From contig CAVOFR010000008.1 of NCBI GenBank assembly GCA_963695075.1, positions 124,001 to 188,000 of the forward strand: a stretch of 64,000 bases of DNA. Reading direction: 5' to 3'. Source of the DNA: CAWCAL01 sp963695075 (GTDB taxonomy: Bacteria > Actinomycetota > Acidimicrobiia > Acidimicrobiales > CAWCAL01). The position numbers and the translations under genes were made by a program. Numbering within the stretch: the first letter of the stretch is position 1; the number at the start of each line of letters is the position of its first letter. Shown piece after piece: positions 25,207 to 34,761 of this stretch. The notes beneath the pieces were generated by a model that was not told the DNA's origin, made no database searches, and saw only the letters and a list, made by a program, of their open reading frames with translations.

Positions 25207-26274
25207 ATGTCCACCCCCACCGACAGGTCGCCCGCCGCCCCGGCCCGGGTCGGCATTCTCGGAGCCTCCGGGTTCACCGGGGCCGAGCTTCTGCGGCTGC
25301 TGGCGGGCCATCCGTACCTGTCGCTCGAGGTGGCCACGGGGGAGTCGCAGGTGGGTCGACCGGTCGCCGCGGTGCATCCGGGCCTCGCCGGAGCCTACCC
25401 GGACCTCACCTTCGCGTCGGTCGACATCGAAGACCTGGCCACGATGGATGTTCTGTTCGCCTGTCTGCCCCACGGGGCTTCCCAGGAGATCCTGGCCCGG
25501 ATGATCGACCGCGGTCCCCGGCTCATCGATCTGGGTGCCGATTTCCGGCTCGATCGTCCCGAGCTCTATGACGAGTGGTACGGGCAGCCCCATCATCACC
25601 CGGAGCTCATCGACCGATTCGCATACGGCCTCCCGGAGTTGTTCGGTGCCGAGCTGACCGCTCGCCCCCACGTGGCGGTGCCGGGGTGCTACCCGACGGC
25701 CGCGGCGATCGGGCTGGCACCGCTGGCCGGAGCCGGCCAGATCCGACCCACCGGGATAGTCGTCGATGCCGCGAGTGGGCTGTCGGGCGCGGGTCGGGCT
25801 CCGAAGGAGAACACGACCTTCTGCGCTGCAGACGAGAACTTCAGCGCGTACGGCCTGCTGACCCATCGCCACACGCCCGAGATGGAGCAGTCGATCGCAC
25901 GAGCCGCCGGCGCGCCGGCGTCGGTGCTGTTCACCCCCCATCTCGCACCGATGAGCCGCGGTATTCTGGCGACGTCCTACGCCGCACCGGTCGGTTCGCC
26001 CACGACCGATGACCTGTTGGCCACCCTCCGAGAGGCCTATGACGGCGCTCCGTTCGTCGTGGTGCGCGACGATCCGCCCGGCACCAAGGACACCCTCGGT
26101 TCCAACGCAGCGCACGTCACCGCCCGCGTCGACGAGCGGACGGGGTATTGCCTGGTGATCTGTGCCATCGACAACCTGGGCAAGGGCGCCTCCGGGCAGG
26201 CGCTGCAATGTGCGAACCTCGCTCTGGGCCTGCCGGAGACCGCCGGCCTGGCCACGGTGGGGGTGACACCGTGA
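25207..26274 (+). CDS. argC: N-acetyl-gamma-glutamyl-phosphate reductase
   Basis: A 355-residue NADPH-dependent enzyme, third step of arginine synthesis. The Rossmann start is VGILGASGFTGAELLRLL, and the active-site Cys is in VPGCYPTAAAIGLAPL (about residue 162). The C-terminal part ends with CAIDNLGKGASGQALQ, typical of the family. It heads argCJBDFRGH and has its own promoter. Its TGA overlaps the GTG of argJ. Confidence 0.95.
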   Translation: MSTPTDRSPAAPARVGILGASGFTGAELLRLLAGHPYLSLEVATGESQVGRPVAAVHPGLAGAYPDLTFASVDIEDLATMDVLFACLPHGASQEILARMIDRGPRLIDLGADFRLDRPELYDEWYGQPHHHPELIDRFAYGLPELFGAELTARPHVAVPGCYPTAAAIGLAPLAGAGQIRPTGIVVDAASGLSGAGRAPKENTTFCAADENFSAYGLLTHRHTPEMEQSIARAAGAPASVLFTPHLAPMSRGILATSYAAPVGSPTTDDLLATLREAYDGAPFVVVRDDPPGTKDTLGSNAAHVTARVDERTGYCLVICAIDNLGKGASGQALQCANLALGLPETAGLATVGVTP

Positions 26275-27440
26275 GCATCACCGCGGCGCGGGGATTCGTG
26301 GCCGCCGGTGTGCACGCCGGCGTCAAGCCCCGAGCCGCCGATCTGGCCGTCGTCGCCACCGCTGACGGGAATGCCGTCCCCGCCGCGGCCGTGCTCACCA
26401 GAAATCGCATGACCGCCGCCCCGGTCCAAGTCACCCGGAGGCACCTGGATGCGACGGGGGGCCAGGCCGCGGCGGTGGTGATCAACAGCGGGAACGCCAA
26501 TGCCGCTACCGGCGAGCCCGGACTGGCCGACGCCGGTGAGATGGCGGCGCTGACCGCTACCGCACTCGGCTGCGACCGGGACGAGGTACTGGTTTGTTCG
26601 ACAGGGCTCATCGGGTATCGGCTGCCCATGGACGCCCTTCGCTCGGGTATCCCGGCGGCGGTCGGAGCGTGCTCGCCCGACGGCGGGCCGGCGGCGGCCG
26701 AGGCCATTCTCACCACCGACACCGTCGCCAAGCAGTCGGTCCACCGTGCTGGTTCGGTACTCGTGGGCGGCATGGCGAAGGGGGCGGCCATGCTGCGACC
26801 GGACATGGCCACCATGCTCGCGGTCATCACGACCGACGCCGAGATCGGTGCCGTCGATCTCGCTGCTGCCCTCCAGGTGGCCACGGCCTCCAGCTTCAAC
26901 GCCCTGTCGATCGACGGAGCCCAGTCCACCAACGACACGGTCATCGCGCTGGCCAACGGCTTGGCCGGACCGGTCGAGTCGGAGGCGTTCACCCGGGCCC
27001 TGCGCTCGGTCTGCCAGGACCTGGCGCTCGCGATGTGCGACGACGCCGAGGGTTCGACCAAGACGGTGCGGCTCACCGTCTCCGGCGCGGCGACGCAGGC
27101 GGAAGCCGAGCAGGCCGCGCGGCGCATCGGAGACAGTCTTCTGGTGAAGTGCTCGTGGTACGGCAAGGACCCGTACTGGGGCCGACTGGCCAGCGAGGCC
27201 GGCAGCGCCGGAGTGACGTTCGAGCAGTCGCGTGTTTCGGTGCGCTATGGCGACATCGAGGTCGCCCGCCGGGGTGTCTCGCTCGATCTGGACGAAGCCG
27301 CGGCCGCGGAGCTGAAGGCGTACATGGAGCAGCGACACATCGAGCCGACGATCGATCTCGGCGTCGGAGATGCCGGCTGGACCCTGTTGACCAACGACCT
27401 GACCCACGCCTACGTCGACGAGAACATGGGGACGTCATGA
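26271..27440 (+). CDS. argJ: Glutamate N-acetyltransferase / amino-acid acetyltransferase
   Basis: A 389-residue ornithine acetyltransferase that recycles the acetyl group from N-acetylornithine to glutamate. The self-cleavage site is in PDMATMLAV (about residues 177-185), where the Thr becomes the N-terminal nucleophile of the beta chain. Other family features are INSGNANAATG near the start and the C-terminal WTLLTNDLTHAYVDENM. Presence of argJ and absence of argA/argE imply the cyclic pathway. It starts in GTGA and ends in ATGA with argB. Confidence 0.95.
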   Translation: MSITAARGFVAAGVHAGVKPRAADLAVVATADGNAVPAAAVLTRNRMTAAPVQVTRRHLDATGGQAAAVVINSGNANAATGEPGLADAGEMAALTATALGCDRDEVLVCSTGLIGYRLPMDALRSGIPAAVGACSPDGGPAAAEAILTTDTVAKQSVHRAGSVLVGGMAKGAAMLRPDMATMLAVITTDAEIGAVDLAAALQVATASSFNALSIDGAQSTNDTVIALANGLAGPVESEAFTRALRSVCQDLALAMCDDAEGSTKTVRLTVSGAATQAEAEQAARRIGDSLLVKCSWYGKDPYWGRLASEAGSAGVTFEQSRVSVRYGDIEVARRGVSLDLDEAAAAELKAYMEQRHIEPTIDLGVGDAGWTLLTNDLTHAYVDENMGTS

Positions 27441-28345
27441 CCGTGTCACGCCCGGTGGTGACACCTGCTGAGCGTGCATCTCTCCTGGTCGAGACACTGC
27501 CCTACATGAAGCGGTGGCGGGACGAGGTCGTCGTCGTCAAGTACGGCGGGAACGCCATGACGTCGCCCGATCTCGCGGTCCAGTTCGCCGAGGACATCGC
27601 CCTGATGCACTCGGTCGGGATCCGGCCGGTGGTGGTGCACGGGGGAGGCCCCCAGATCGGCGATCTCATGGCCAGGCTCGGCAAGGAGAGCGAATTCCGC
27701 GATGGTCTGCGGGTGACCGATGCCGAGACGCTCGACATCGCACGGATGGTCCTCGTCGGCAAGGTGAATCGCGAGATCGTGGCCGAGCTGAACCGGCACG
27801 GGTCGATCGCCGTCGGACTGGCCGGCGAGGACGCCGGCCTGATCCAGGCCTCGGCCCAAAACCCCGACCTCGGCTTCGTCGGGCAGGTCGAACAGATCCG
27901 GCCGGCCATCATCGAACGCCTCCTGGCCGAGGATCTCGTACCCGTGGTATCCACCATCGGGGTCGACGTGGGCGGTCAGGCCTACAACATCAACGCCGAC
28001 GTCGTGGCCGCTCACATCGCCGAAGCGCTCGGGGCAGAGAAGCTCGTCTACCTCACCGACATCGAGGGCCTGAGGCGTGACGTCGACGATCCCGCATCCC
28101 TGGTGCGCCGGGCAACGGTGAGCCAGCTGGAGGAGATGGTCGGCGATGGGACGATCGCCGGCGGGATGATCCCCAAGATCGAGGCGTGTGTGCACGCCGT
28201 GTCCTCCGGGGTGGGAGCGGCCCACATCCTGGACGGACGGGTCGCACACGTCGTGTTGCTCGAGCTGTTCACCGACTCGGGCATCGGCACCATGATCGTG
28301 TCCGACGAGCTGGCCGCGCTGGCCGAGGAGCGAATCCACCCATGA
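27437..28345 (+). CDS. argB: Acetylglutamate kinase
   Basis: A 302-residue amino-acid kinase. The ATP/phosphate motif is VVVVKYGGNAM (about residues 32-42) and the substrate motif VVVHGGGPQIGDLMARLG (about 67-84); INADVVAAHIAEALGAEKLVY follows in split form. The N-terminal helix (AERASLLVETLPYMKRW) is of the type that makes hexameric, arginine-inhibited forms. It is probably the feedback point of the operon. ATGA overlaps link it to argJ and argD. Confidence 0.95.
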   Translation: MTVSRPVVTPAERASLLVETLPYMKRWRDEVVVVKYGGNAMTSPDLAVQFAEDIALMHSVGIRPVVVHGGGPQIGDLMARLGKESEFRDGLRVTDAETLDIARMVLVGKVNREIVAELNRHGSIAVGLAGEDAGLIQASAQNPDLGFVGQVEQIRPAIIERLLAEDLVPVVSTIGVDVGGQAYNINADVVAAHIAEALGAEKLVYLTDIEGLRRDVDDPASLVRRATVSQLEEMVGDGTIAGGMIPKIEACVHAVSSGVGAAHILDGRVAHVVLLELFTDSGIGTMIVSDELAALAEERIHP

Positions 28346-29559
28346 CCAGTCCACCAGTGACCGAGACCCATCGCTCCCTCATGGGGGCACCCGACGCGCT
28401 GGATCGCTGCCCGTACATGCCCACTTACGGTGCACCCACCGTGCTGTTCGAGCGGGGCCAGGGGACCGAGCTCTGGGACCACCGGGGGAAGCGCTACCTC
28501 GACTTCCTGTGCGGCCTGGCCGTCACCAGCCTGGGCCACGCGAATCCTGCGGTGGCCGAGGCGGTCGCGGCCCAGGTGGCCAAGCTCACCCACACGTCCA
28601 ACTTCTTCGCGACCCGACCGGCCACCGACGTGGCGGTGACCCTCGACCGACTTCACGGCGGAGGTGGTCAGGTCTTCTTCTGCAGCAGCGGGACCGAGGC
28701 CAACGAGGCGGCCATCAAGCTGGCGAGGAAGTGGGGCGGCCCGGGCAAGTTCGGCATCGTCTCGGCCTACGGGAGCTTCCATGGCCGCACCATGGGCTCG
28801 CTGGCCGCCACGGGCCAGCCGGAGAAACAGGAACCGTTCCAGCCCCTGCCCGAGGGGTTTCGCCACGTGGCATGGAACGATGTCGAAGCGCTGATCAATG
28901 CAGTCGACCCGTCGGTGGCAGCAATCATGCTCGAGCCCATCCAGGGCGAGGCGGGAGTCCTTCCGGCCACCCGCGAGTTCATGGAAGCGGCGCGAACCCT
29001 CTGCGACGAGCGCGATCTGCTGCTCATCATCGATGAGGTCCAGACCGGCCTGGGCCGCACCGGAACGTGGTGGGGATACGAGTACTACGGGGTCCGGCCC
29101 GACGTCGTCACCATGGCCAAGGCGCTCGGCAACGGGCTCCCCATCGGAGCGGTATGGGCCCCGGCCGATACCGCCTCGGTCTGGGTGCGCGGCGACCACG
29201 GCACCACCTTCGGAGCCGGACCCGTGCCCGCGGCAGCGGCCCGGGCGGTCTTGGACGAGATGCAGCGGCTGGATGCGCCGGCCTCGGCCGAGCGGGCCGG
29301 TGCCCGTCTGGCCCAGGCCCTCTCCGGTCTACCGCGGGTTGCGGCCGTGCGCGGCCGGGGGTGCCTTCTCGCCGCCGAGCTCGACGGCATCGACGCCAAG
29401 GAGGTCTACGCCGCGGCACTCGAAGCGGGCCTGGTCATCAACGCACCGACGCCGACGGCTCTTCGGTTCGCCCCACCGCTCACGATCAGCGATGACCACA
29501 TCGACGAAGGGGTCGCCATCCTCGCCGACGTGCTGGCCGTGGCGGAGGGGACGGCATGA
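28342..29559 (+). CDS. argD: Acetylornithine aminotransferase
   Basis: A 405-residue class III PLP aminotransferase. The cofactor-binding segments are FFCSSGTEANEAAIKLAR (about residues 111-128), LLIIDEVQTGLGRTG (about 231-245) and the Schiff-base Lys in MAKALGNGLPIGA (about 259). It converts N-acetylglutamate semialdehyde to N-acetylornithine. ATGA junctions lie on both sides. Confidence 0.95.
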   Translation: MTSPPVTETHRSLMGAPDALDRCPYMPTYGAPTVLFERGQGTELWDHRGKRYLDFLCGLAVTSLGHANPAVAEAVAAQVAKLTHTSNFFATRPATDVAVTLDRLHGGGGQVFFCSSGTEANEAAIKLARKWGGPGKFGIVSAYGSFHGRTMGSLAATGQPEKQEPFQPLPEGFRHVAWNDVEALINAVDPSVAAIMLEPIQGEAGVLPATREFMEAARTLCDERDLLLIIDEVQTGLGRTGTWWGYEYYGVRPDVVTMAKALGNGLPIGAVWAPADTASVWVRGDHGTTFGAGPVPAAAARAVLDEMQRLDAPASAERAGARLAQALSGLPRVAAVRGRGCLLAAELDGIDAKEVYAAALEAGLVINAPTPTALRFAPPLTISDDHIDEGVAILADVLAVAEGTA

Positions 29560-30452
29560 GGCATCTCCTGGAGATCGATGACCTGAGCCCGGGAGAGGTG
29601 CGCGCCGTGCTGGAGGCCGCCGGTTATCCCCAGCACGATCAGGTACTGGCCGGCCGCGGCGTTGCGCTCCTCTTCGAGAAACCGTCGGCGCGGACCAGGA
29701 ACTCGACCGAGATGGCCGCCGTTCAGCTCGGTGCCCATCCCGTGTACATAACCCCGGAGGAGATCGGCCTCGACGTGCGCGAGACGGTCGAGGACGTGAC
29801 GCGGACCCTGGCGTGCTACCACGCCCTCGTCGGAGGCCGCGTCCGCGAGCACGGGACACTCGAGCGGATGGCGGCGCTCGACGTCGTGCCGGTCGTCAAT
29901 CTCCTGAGTGACCAGGCGCATCCGTTGCAGGCTCTGGCCGATCTGCTCACCCTGCGGGATGAATTCGGCTCGCTCGAGGGCCTCGTGCTGGCCTACGTCG
30001 GCGATGCCAACAATGTCGCCCGGTCGCTGGCCCTGGCGTCCGGTGCGGTCGGCATCCGGATCCGCGTCGCGTCGCCGCCGGGATTCGGCTTCTCGGACGT
30101 CGACCGGGATCGGCTCCGTGCCTATGGCGTGGAGCTGCTCGAGACGGATCGACCCGAAGATGCGGTCGAGGGCGCCGATGCGGTGTACACCGACGTCTGG
30201 ACGTCGATGGGACAGGAGAGCGAAGCCGAGGAGCGGCGCCGGGCCTTCGAGGGGTTCGGCGTGTCGACCACCCTGCTCGACCGGGCCGCCGACCGTGGGA
30301 TCCTCCTGCACTGTCTGCCGGCCCACCGGGGCGAAGAGGTCACCGCCGAGGCCGTGGACGGCCCCCGCAGTCGGATCTGGCGGCAGGCGGCCAATCGGAT
30401 GCACGCCGCCCGGGGAGCGTTCGCCTGGTTGGAAGGGACATTGGTCCCGTGA
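29556..30452 (+). CDS. argF: Ornithine carbamoyltransferase
   Basis: A 298-residue trimeric enzyme making citrulline. The carbamoyl-phosphate motif reads FEKPSARTRNSTE (about residues 43-55); the usual form is SxRTRxSFE, so the SARTR core is kept but F is replaced by T. DANNVARSLALASG, WTSMGQE and HCLPAHRGEE (about 253-262) complete the family set. It is coupled to argD and argR by ATGA and GTGA overlaps. Confidence 0.94.
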   Translation: MRHLLEIDDLSPGEVRAVLEAAGYPQHDQVLAGRGVALLFEKPSARTRNSTEMAAVQLGAHPVYITPEEIGLDVRETVEDVTRTLACYHALVGGRVREHGTLERMAALDVVPVVNLLSDQAHPLQALADLLTLRDEFGSLEGLVLAYVGDANNVARSLALASGAVGIRIRVASPPGFGFSDVDRDRLRAYGVELLETDRPEDAVEGADAVYTDVWTSMGQESEAEERRRAFEGFGVSTTLLDRAADRGILLHCLPAHRGEEVTAEAVDGPRSRIWRQAANRMHAARGAFAWLEGTLVP

Positions 30453-30925
30453 AGCTGAGCAAGGCCCAACGGCAGCACCGCATCAGCCGATTGCTCGCAG
30501 ATCACCAGATCGCCAACCAGGACCAGCTCGTCCACCTGTTGGCCGATGACGGGATCGAAGCGACTCAGGCGACGGTCAGCCGCGACCTCGATGATCTGGC
30601 GGCGATCAAGGTGCGGGTGCCCGGTGGCGGCACCGCCTACGCGGTTCCGGCGCTTCCGTCGGATCGTCTGGCGCCGATCGACCACCTTCGCCGGGTCCTC
30701 GGAGAATGGGTCGTCGATGTGGCCCATTCGGGGAACCTCGTCGTGCTGCGGACCCCACCCGGTTCGGCCCACGTGGTGGGTTCGGCCATCGACCGGTCAG
30801 GTCACGAGGCCATCCTCGGGTCGGTGGCCGGCGACGACACCATCATGGTGGTGGTACTCGAAGCGGTCGGCGGTTGCGCCGTGGCCGAGGAGTTGGCCGA
30901 TCTGGCCGGGCTGGTCCAAGACTGA
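30449..30925 (+). CDS. argR: Arginine repressor
   Basis: A 158-residue regulator. The N-terminal winged helix-turn-helix contains ATQATVSRDLDDLAAIKVRV (about residues 34-53), and the C-terminal hexamerisation and arginine-binding domain has GSVAGDDTIMVVVLEAVGG. It senses arginine and represses arg genes. Likely autoregulated through the site in front of argC. Confidence 0.94.
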   Translation: MKLSKAQRQHRISRLLADHQIANQDQLVHLLADDGIEATQATVSRDLDDLAAIKVRVPGGGTAYAVPALPSDRLAPIDHLRRVLGEWVVDVAHSGNLVVLRTPPGSAHVVGSAIDRSGHEAILGSVAGDDTIMVVVLEAVGGCAVAEELADLAGLVQD

Positions 30926-30952
30926 GTTCCGACAACGCACAGGAGACGGCAA

Positions 30953-32146
30953 GTGGCAGAGAAAGTGGTGTTGGCATACAGCGGAGGACTCGACACGTCG
31001 GTATGCGTTCGTTGGATGATCGAGCAGTGGGGCGTCGAGGTGTTCACCCTGTCGGCCGATGTCGGTCAGGAGGACACCGACTGGGAAGCGACGCAGGCTC
31101 GCGCCATCGCCGCCGGTGCCACCGACGCCCGCGTGGTCGACTGTCGTGACGAGTTCGCCGACGACTACTGCGCTCCGGCCTTGAAGGCCAACGCGCTCTA
31201 CGAGAACCGTTACCCCCTGGTGTCGGCGCTGTCGCGCCCGGTGATCGTGAAGCACATGGTGGCCATGGCCAGCGATGTCGGAGCGGACGCGGTGGCCCAC
31301 GGATGTACCGGCAAGGGAAACGACCAGATCCGGTTCGAGGTATCGACCCGCTCGCTCGCCCCCGAGCTCGAGGTCCTGGCTCCGGTGCGGGAATGGGGCA
31401 TGACCCGGGAAGAGTCGATCGACTACGCCGAGCGGTTCGCCATCCCACTGACCACGAGCAAGGAGAAGATCTACTCGATCGACGACAACCTCTGGGGTCG
31501 CGCCATCGAGTGTGGCGAGATGGAGGATCCGTGGGTCCGCCCGCCCGAGGGTGTCTGGTCGATGACGACGGTGCAGGCGAGCGAAGCCAAGGAGATCACG
31601 ATCGGATTCGAGGCCGGCGTCCCGGTCAGCCTCGACGGCGAGAAGCTGGGACTCCAGGCCCTCATACAGCGACTGAACTCCCTCGTGGGGGCCTACGGCT
31701 GGGGTCGGCTCGACATGGTCGAGAACCGGCGGGTCGGTATCAAGAGCCGCGAGACCTACGAGGCTCCCGCCGCCCTGGCGCTCATCGCCGCCCATCGCGA
31801 CCTCGAGGGCATCTGTCTCGAGCGCGACGTGCAGAGGGAGAAGATCAGGCTCGAGCACCGCTTCTCCGAGCTGGCCTACGACGGCATGTGGTACTCCCCC
31901 CTGCGTCAGGCCCTGAGTGCCTTCGTCGACGAGACGCAGCGGTTCGTCACAGGAGATGTGAGACTCCGCCTCGAACCGGGACGGTGCTATGTCGTAGGCC
32001 GGCAGAGTCCGTACAGCCTCTATGACCACGGCCTGGCCACCTACGACGAGGGCGACTCGTTCCAGCACGCCGACAGCGACGGTTTCAGCAAACTGTGGGG
32101 CCTGGGGCTCCAGACGTGGTCGGCGGTCCAGGGCGAACATGGTTGA
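30953..32146 (+). CDS. argG: Argininosuccinate synthase
   Basis: A 397-residue ATP-dependent enzyme joining citrulline and aspartate. The PP-loop is LAYSGGLDTSVCVRW (about residues 6-20), with AHGCTGKGNDQIRFE (about 115-129) and SIDDNLWGRAIECGE later. GTG 30953 has AGGAGA about 8 nt upstream. It is separated from argR by only 27 bp and overlaps argH by 8 bp. Confidence 0.95.
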   Translation: MAEKVVLAYSGGLDTSVCVRWMIEQWGVEVFTLSADVGQEDTDWEATQARAIAAGATDARVVDCRDEFADDYCAPALKANALYENRYPLVSALSRPVIVKHMVAMASDVGADAVAHGCTGKGNDQIRFEVSTRSLAPELEVLAPVREWGMTREESIDYAERFAIPLTTSKEKIYSIDDNLWGRAIECGEMEDPWVRPPEGVWSMTTVQASEAKEITIGFEAGVPVSLDGEKLGLQALIQRLNSLVGAYGWGRLDMVENRRVGIKSRETYEAPAALALIAAHRDLEGICLERDVQREKIRLEHRFSELAYDGMWYSPLRQALSAFVDETQRFVTGDVRLRLEPGRCYVVGRQSPYSLYDHGLATYDEGDSFQHADSDGFSKLWGLGLQTWSAVQGEHG

Positions 32147-33563
32147 GTCGTCCGCGTCCGACCCCGAGGAGGACCTCGGTCACCAGACCCTGTGGCACGG
32201 GCGCTTCGAGGGTGGGCCCGCCGACGCCCTGATGGCCTACACGGCGAGCCTACCGTTCGATCGGGAGCTGGCTCGGGACGACATCGCGGGGTCACGGGCC
32301 CACGTCGCCGGCCTGGTGGCGGCCGGGATCTACGGGGCGGACGAGGCGACGAGAGTGCTGGAGGCCCTCGACGCGGTCGGCGAGGAGCTGACCGAGGGCC
32401 GGTTCGTCTTCGTCGACAGCGACGAGGACATCCACACCGCCATCGAGCGCCGGGTGACCGAGATGACCGGCGAGCTCGGTGCCCGTCTGCACACCGGTCG
32501 TAGCCGCAACGACCAGGTGGCCACCGACCTCCGGTTGTGGTGTCGGCGGGAGCTCGGCGGGGTGGCCCGGGGGGTGCTGGCCCTGGCGCGCACGCTGTAC
32601 GAACGGGCCGGCGACGCCGGCGACGCCTACCTCCCGGGGTACACCCATCTCCAGCAAGCGCAGCCGGTACTGCTGTCCCACCAGCTCCTGGCCCACGGCT
32701 GGGCTCTGCTGCGCGACCTCGACCGTCTGCAGGACTGCCGGAAGCGACTCGACGTCTCTCCGCTCGGGGCCGGGGCGCTCGCCGGCACGTCGCTTCCGAT
32801 CCAACCACGGGTGGCCGCCGACGAGCTCGGATTCGCCGCGGTGTTCGAGAACTCCCTCGACGCGGTCAGCGATCGCGACTTCGTGGCCGAAACGGTCTTC
32901 GTGTTGGCCCTGGTCGGAATACACCTGTCCCGCATGGGCGAAGAGATCGTGCTGTGGTCCAGCCAGGAGTTCGGCTTCTGCCGGCTCGACGACGCCTACG
33001 CCACCGGTAGCTCGATGTTGCCCCAGAAGAAGAACCCCGACATCGCCGAACTGGCTCGGGGCAAGGCCGGCCGGCTCATCGGCAATCTCACCGGCCTCCT
33101 GGCCACGCTCAAGGCACTGCCTCTGGCCTACAACCGGGACCTCCAGGAGGACAAGGAACCGCTGTTCGACTCGGTTCGACAGATCGGACTGGGGCTCCAA
33201 GCCATGCGAGGGCTCTACGCGACCCTGACCTTCGAGACGGATCGGATGGCCGAAGCGGCGGATCAGCCCACGGCGGCGGCGACCGATCTCGCCGAGTTCC
33301 TCGTCGGATCGGGCACCCCGTTTCGTTCCGCCCACGCGATCGTCGGCGATCTCGTACGGCGCTCCCTCGCCGGTGAGGGAGCGCTGGTCGATCTGGTCGC
33401 GGTGCATCCCGCTCTCGGACCGGAGGCGGCCGCCCTCGTCGCGCCCGGCGTCCCGGTTCGCCGGCGGATCAGTCCCGGGGGAGCTGGACCGGGACCGGCC
33501 GCGGTGCAGCGCGAGCGGTTCTCGGCCGCTCTGGGTGCCGCCTCCGACCATTGGGCCCCGTGA
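32139..33563 (+). CDS. argH: Argininosuccinate lyase
   Basis: A 474-residue fumarase-superfamily tetramer that releases arginine and fumarate. The fingerprints are HTGRSRNDQVATDLRLW (about residues 113-129), YTHLQQAQPVLLSHQLLAH (about 168-186) and the signature GSSMLPQKKNPDIAELARGK (about 290-309) with the catalytic Ser. ATG 32139 lies inside the end of argG. It is the last arginine gene, but the next three genes continue with GTGA junctions and may be co-transcribed. Confidence 0.95.
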   Translation: MVESSASDPEEDLGHQTLWHGRFEGGPADALMAYTASLPFDRELARDDIAGSRAHVAGLVAAGIYGADEATRVLEALDAVGEELTEGRFVFVDSDEDIHTAIERRVTEMTGELGARLHTGRSRNDQVATDLRLWCRRELGGVARGVLALARTLYERAGDAGDAYLPGYTHLQQAQPVLLSHQLLAHGWALLRDLDRLQDCRKRLDVSPLGAGALAGTSLPIQPRVAADELGFAAVFENSLDAVSDRDFVAETVFVLALVGIHLSRMGEEIVLWSSQEFGFCRLDDAYATGSSMLPQKKNPDIAELARGKAGRLIGNLTGLLATLKALPLAYNRDLQEDKEPLFDSVRQIGLGLQAMRGLYATLTFETDRMAEAADQPTAAATDLAEFLVGSGTPFRSAHAIVGDLVRRSLAGEGALVDLVAVHPALGPEAAALVAPGVPVRRRISPGGAGPGPAAVQRERFSAALGAASDHWAP

Positions 33564-34153
33564 GGTCCCGTCCAATGCCCATGCGGTTCTACTCCCGGGA
33601 CCCGCTCGAGGTCGCCCCGGAGCTCCTCAACAAACTGATCGCCCACCGGGGTCGCGTCGCCCGTGTGGTCGAGGTCGAGGCATACCGGGGGGCCGATGAT
33701 CCGGCGAGTCATGCCTTCGGTGGGCCCACACCCAGAACGCGGGTGATGTTCGGCCCCGCGGGTCGACTGTACGTCTACAGGAGCTACGGGATTCACTGGT
33801 GCGCCAATGTCGTGTGTGAGACAGATGGCGTGGCGGGAGCGGTCCTGCTCCGGGCGATCCAGCCGAAGCGGAGTCTCGAGGCCATGCGCCGGGATCGACC
33901 GAAAGCGCGGACCGATGACGAGCTGGGCGCCGGCCCGGGGCGGCTCTGCGCCGCCCTCGCCATCTCGGGTGAACATGACGGGATCGATCTGAGATCAGGA
34001 CCGGTGCGGGTCCTGGATGACGGGACGGCTCCGCCGGCGCATCCACTGCAGGGGGGGAGGGTCGGGGTCGGCAGGGCCGCCGACCGGCCATGGCGATTCG
34101 GTGTGCCCGAAAGCCGCTCGCTCAGTCGTCGATTCACAGGAATCATGGCGTGA
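33560..34153 (+). CDS. 3-methyladenine DNA glycosylase, Mpg/AAG type
   Basis: A 197-residue monofunctional glycosylase that excises alkylated purines. The catalytic Glu lies in ARVVEVEAYRGADDPASHAF (about residues 35-54), followed by TRVMFGPAGRLYVYRSYGIH and the WCANVVC strand. GTG 33560 overlaps the argH stop as GTGA; two ATGs at 33575 and 33581 are alternatives that lose only 5-7 residues. It lies just upstream of tyrS, as in mycobacteria. Confidence 0.9.
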   Translation: MRSRPMPMRFYSRDPLEVAPELLNKLIAHRGRVARVVEVEAYRGADDPASHAFGGPTPRTRVMFGPAGRLYVYRSYGIHWCANVVCETDGVAGAVLLRAIQPKRSLEAMRRDRPKARTDDELGAGPGRLCAALAISGEHDGIDLRSGPVRVLDDGTAPPAHPLQGGRVGVGRAADRPWRFGVPESRSLSRRFTGIMA

Positions 34154-34761
34154 GACTGCTGAGTCCCGGCGGCGAATCGCTCGGGCCGATCTCGGCGGTG
34201 GCGGTGGCGCGCGCTGCGGTCGCCGCGGCGCGGCCGCTCGACGAGGCGCGGCGCCATCAGCGTGACGTCCTGGCCGCGATCGACGCGGATCCTCGGGTGT
34301 TGCTCCGCTCGGCGCGTCCCGGTCATCTGACCGGCTCCGGACTCATCGTCGATGCCGATGCCGAGCGGTTCGTCCTGCTCCATCACGCCAAGCTCCGGAT
34401 CTGGGTCCAACCGGGCGGTCACGCCGACGGTGAGGCGAACCTGGCTCGGGTGGCACTCGACGAGTGCACCGAGGAGACCGGCATCGATGGCCTCCGAGTG
34501 GCTGTCCCGGCGATCGACGTCGACGTCCACCGTGTGGCCCCACCATGCGAGGACGATCATCTCCACTACGACGTCCGCTTCCTCGTCCTGGCGCCGCCTG
34601 GGGCCGAGCTGTCGCCGAATCACGAGTCCATCGACGGTCGTTGGGTGTCCTGGGACGAGGCCGACTCGGCGCCGGTGGATGCGGGTACCGTGCGACTCGT
34701 GGCGGCAGGGCGCGAAGCGGTGAGGATGCTCAGCGCCGATCGGGCGAGGGAGGGTCGGTGA
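34150..34761 (+). CDS. NUDIX hydrolase
   Basis: A 203-residue protein with an N-terminal helical part and a NUDIX domain. Its box is PGGHADGEANLARVALDECTEETGI in split view: GGHADGE (about residues 96-102), then DECTEETG (about 111-118). The spacing between the two halves is one residue longer than the consensus and Arg is replaced by Asp, a variant seen in the GGHADG subgroup. The EETG catalytic Glu pair is intact. Substrate is unknown. GTGA junctions lie at both ends. Confidence 0.78.
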   Translation: MRLLSPGGESLGPISAVAVARAAVAAARPLDEARRHQRDVLAAIDADPRVLLRSARPGHLTGSGLIVDADAERFVLLHHAKLRIWVQPGGHADGEANLARVALDECTEETGIDGLRVAVPAIDVDVHRVAPPCEDDHLHYDVRFLVLAPPGAELSPNHESIDGRWVSWDEADSAPVDAGTVRLVAAGREAVRMLSADRAREGR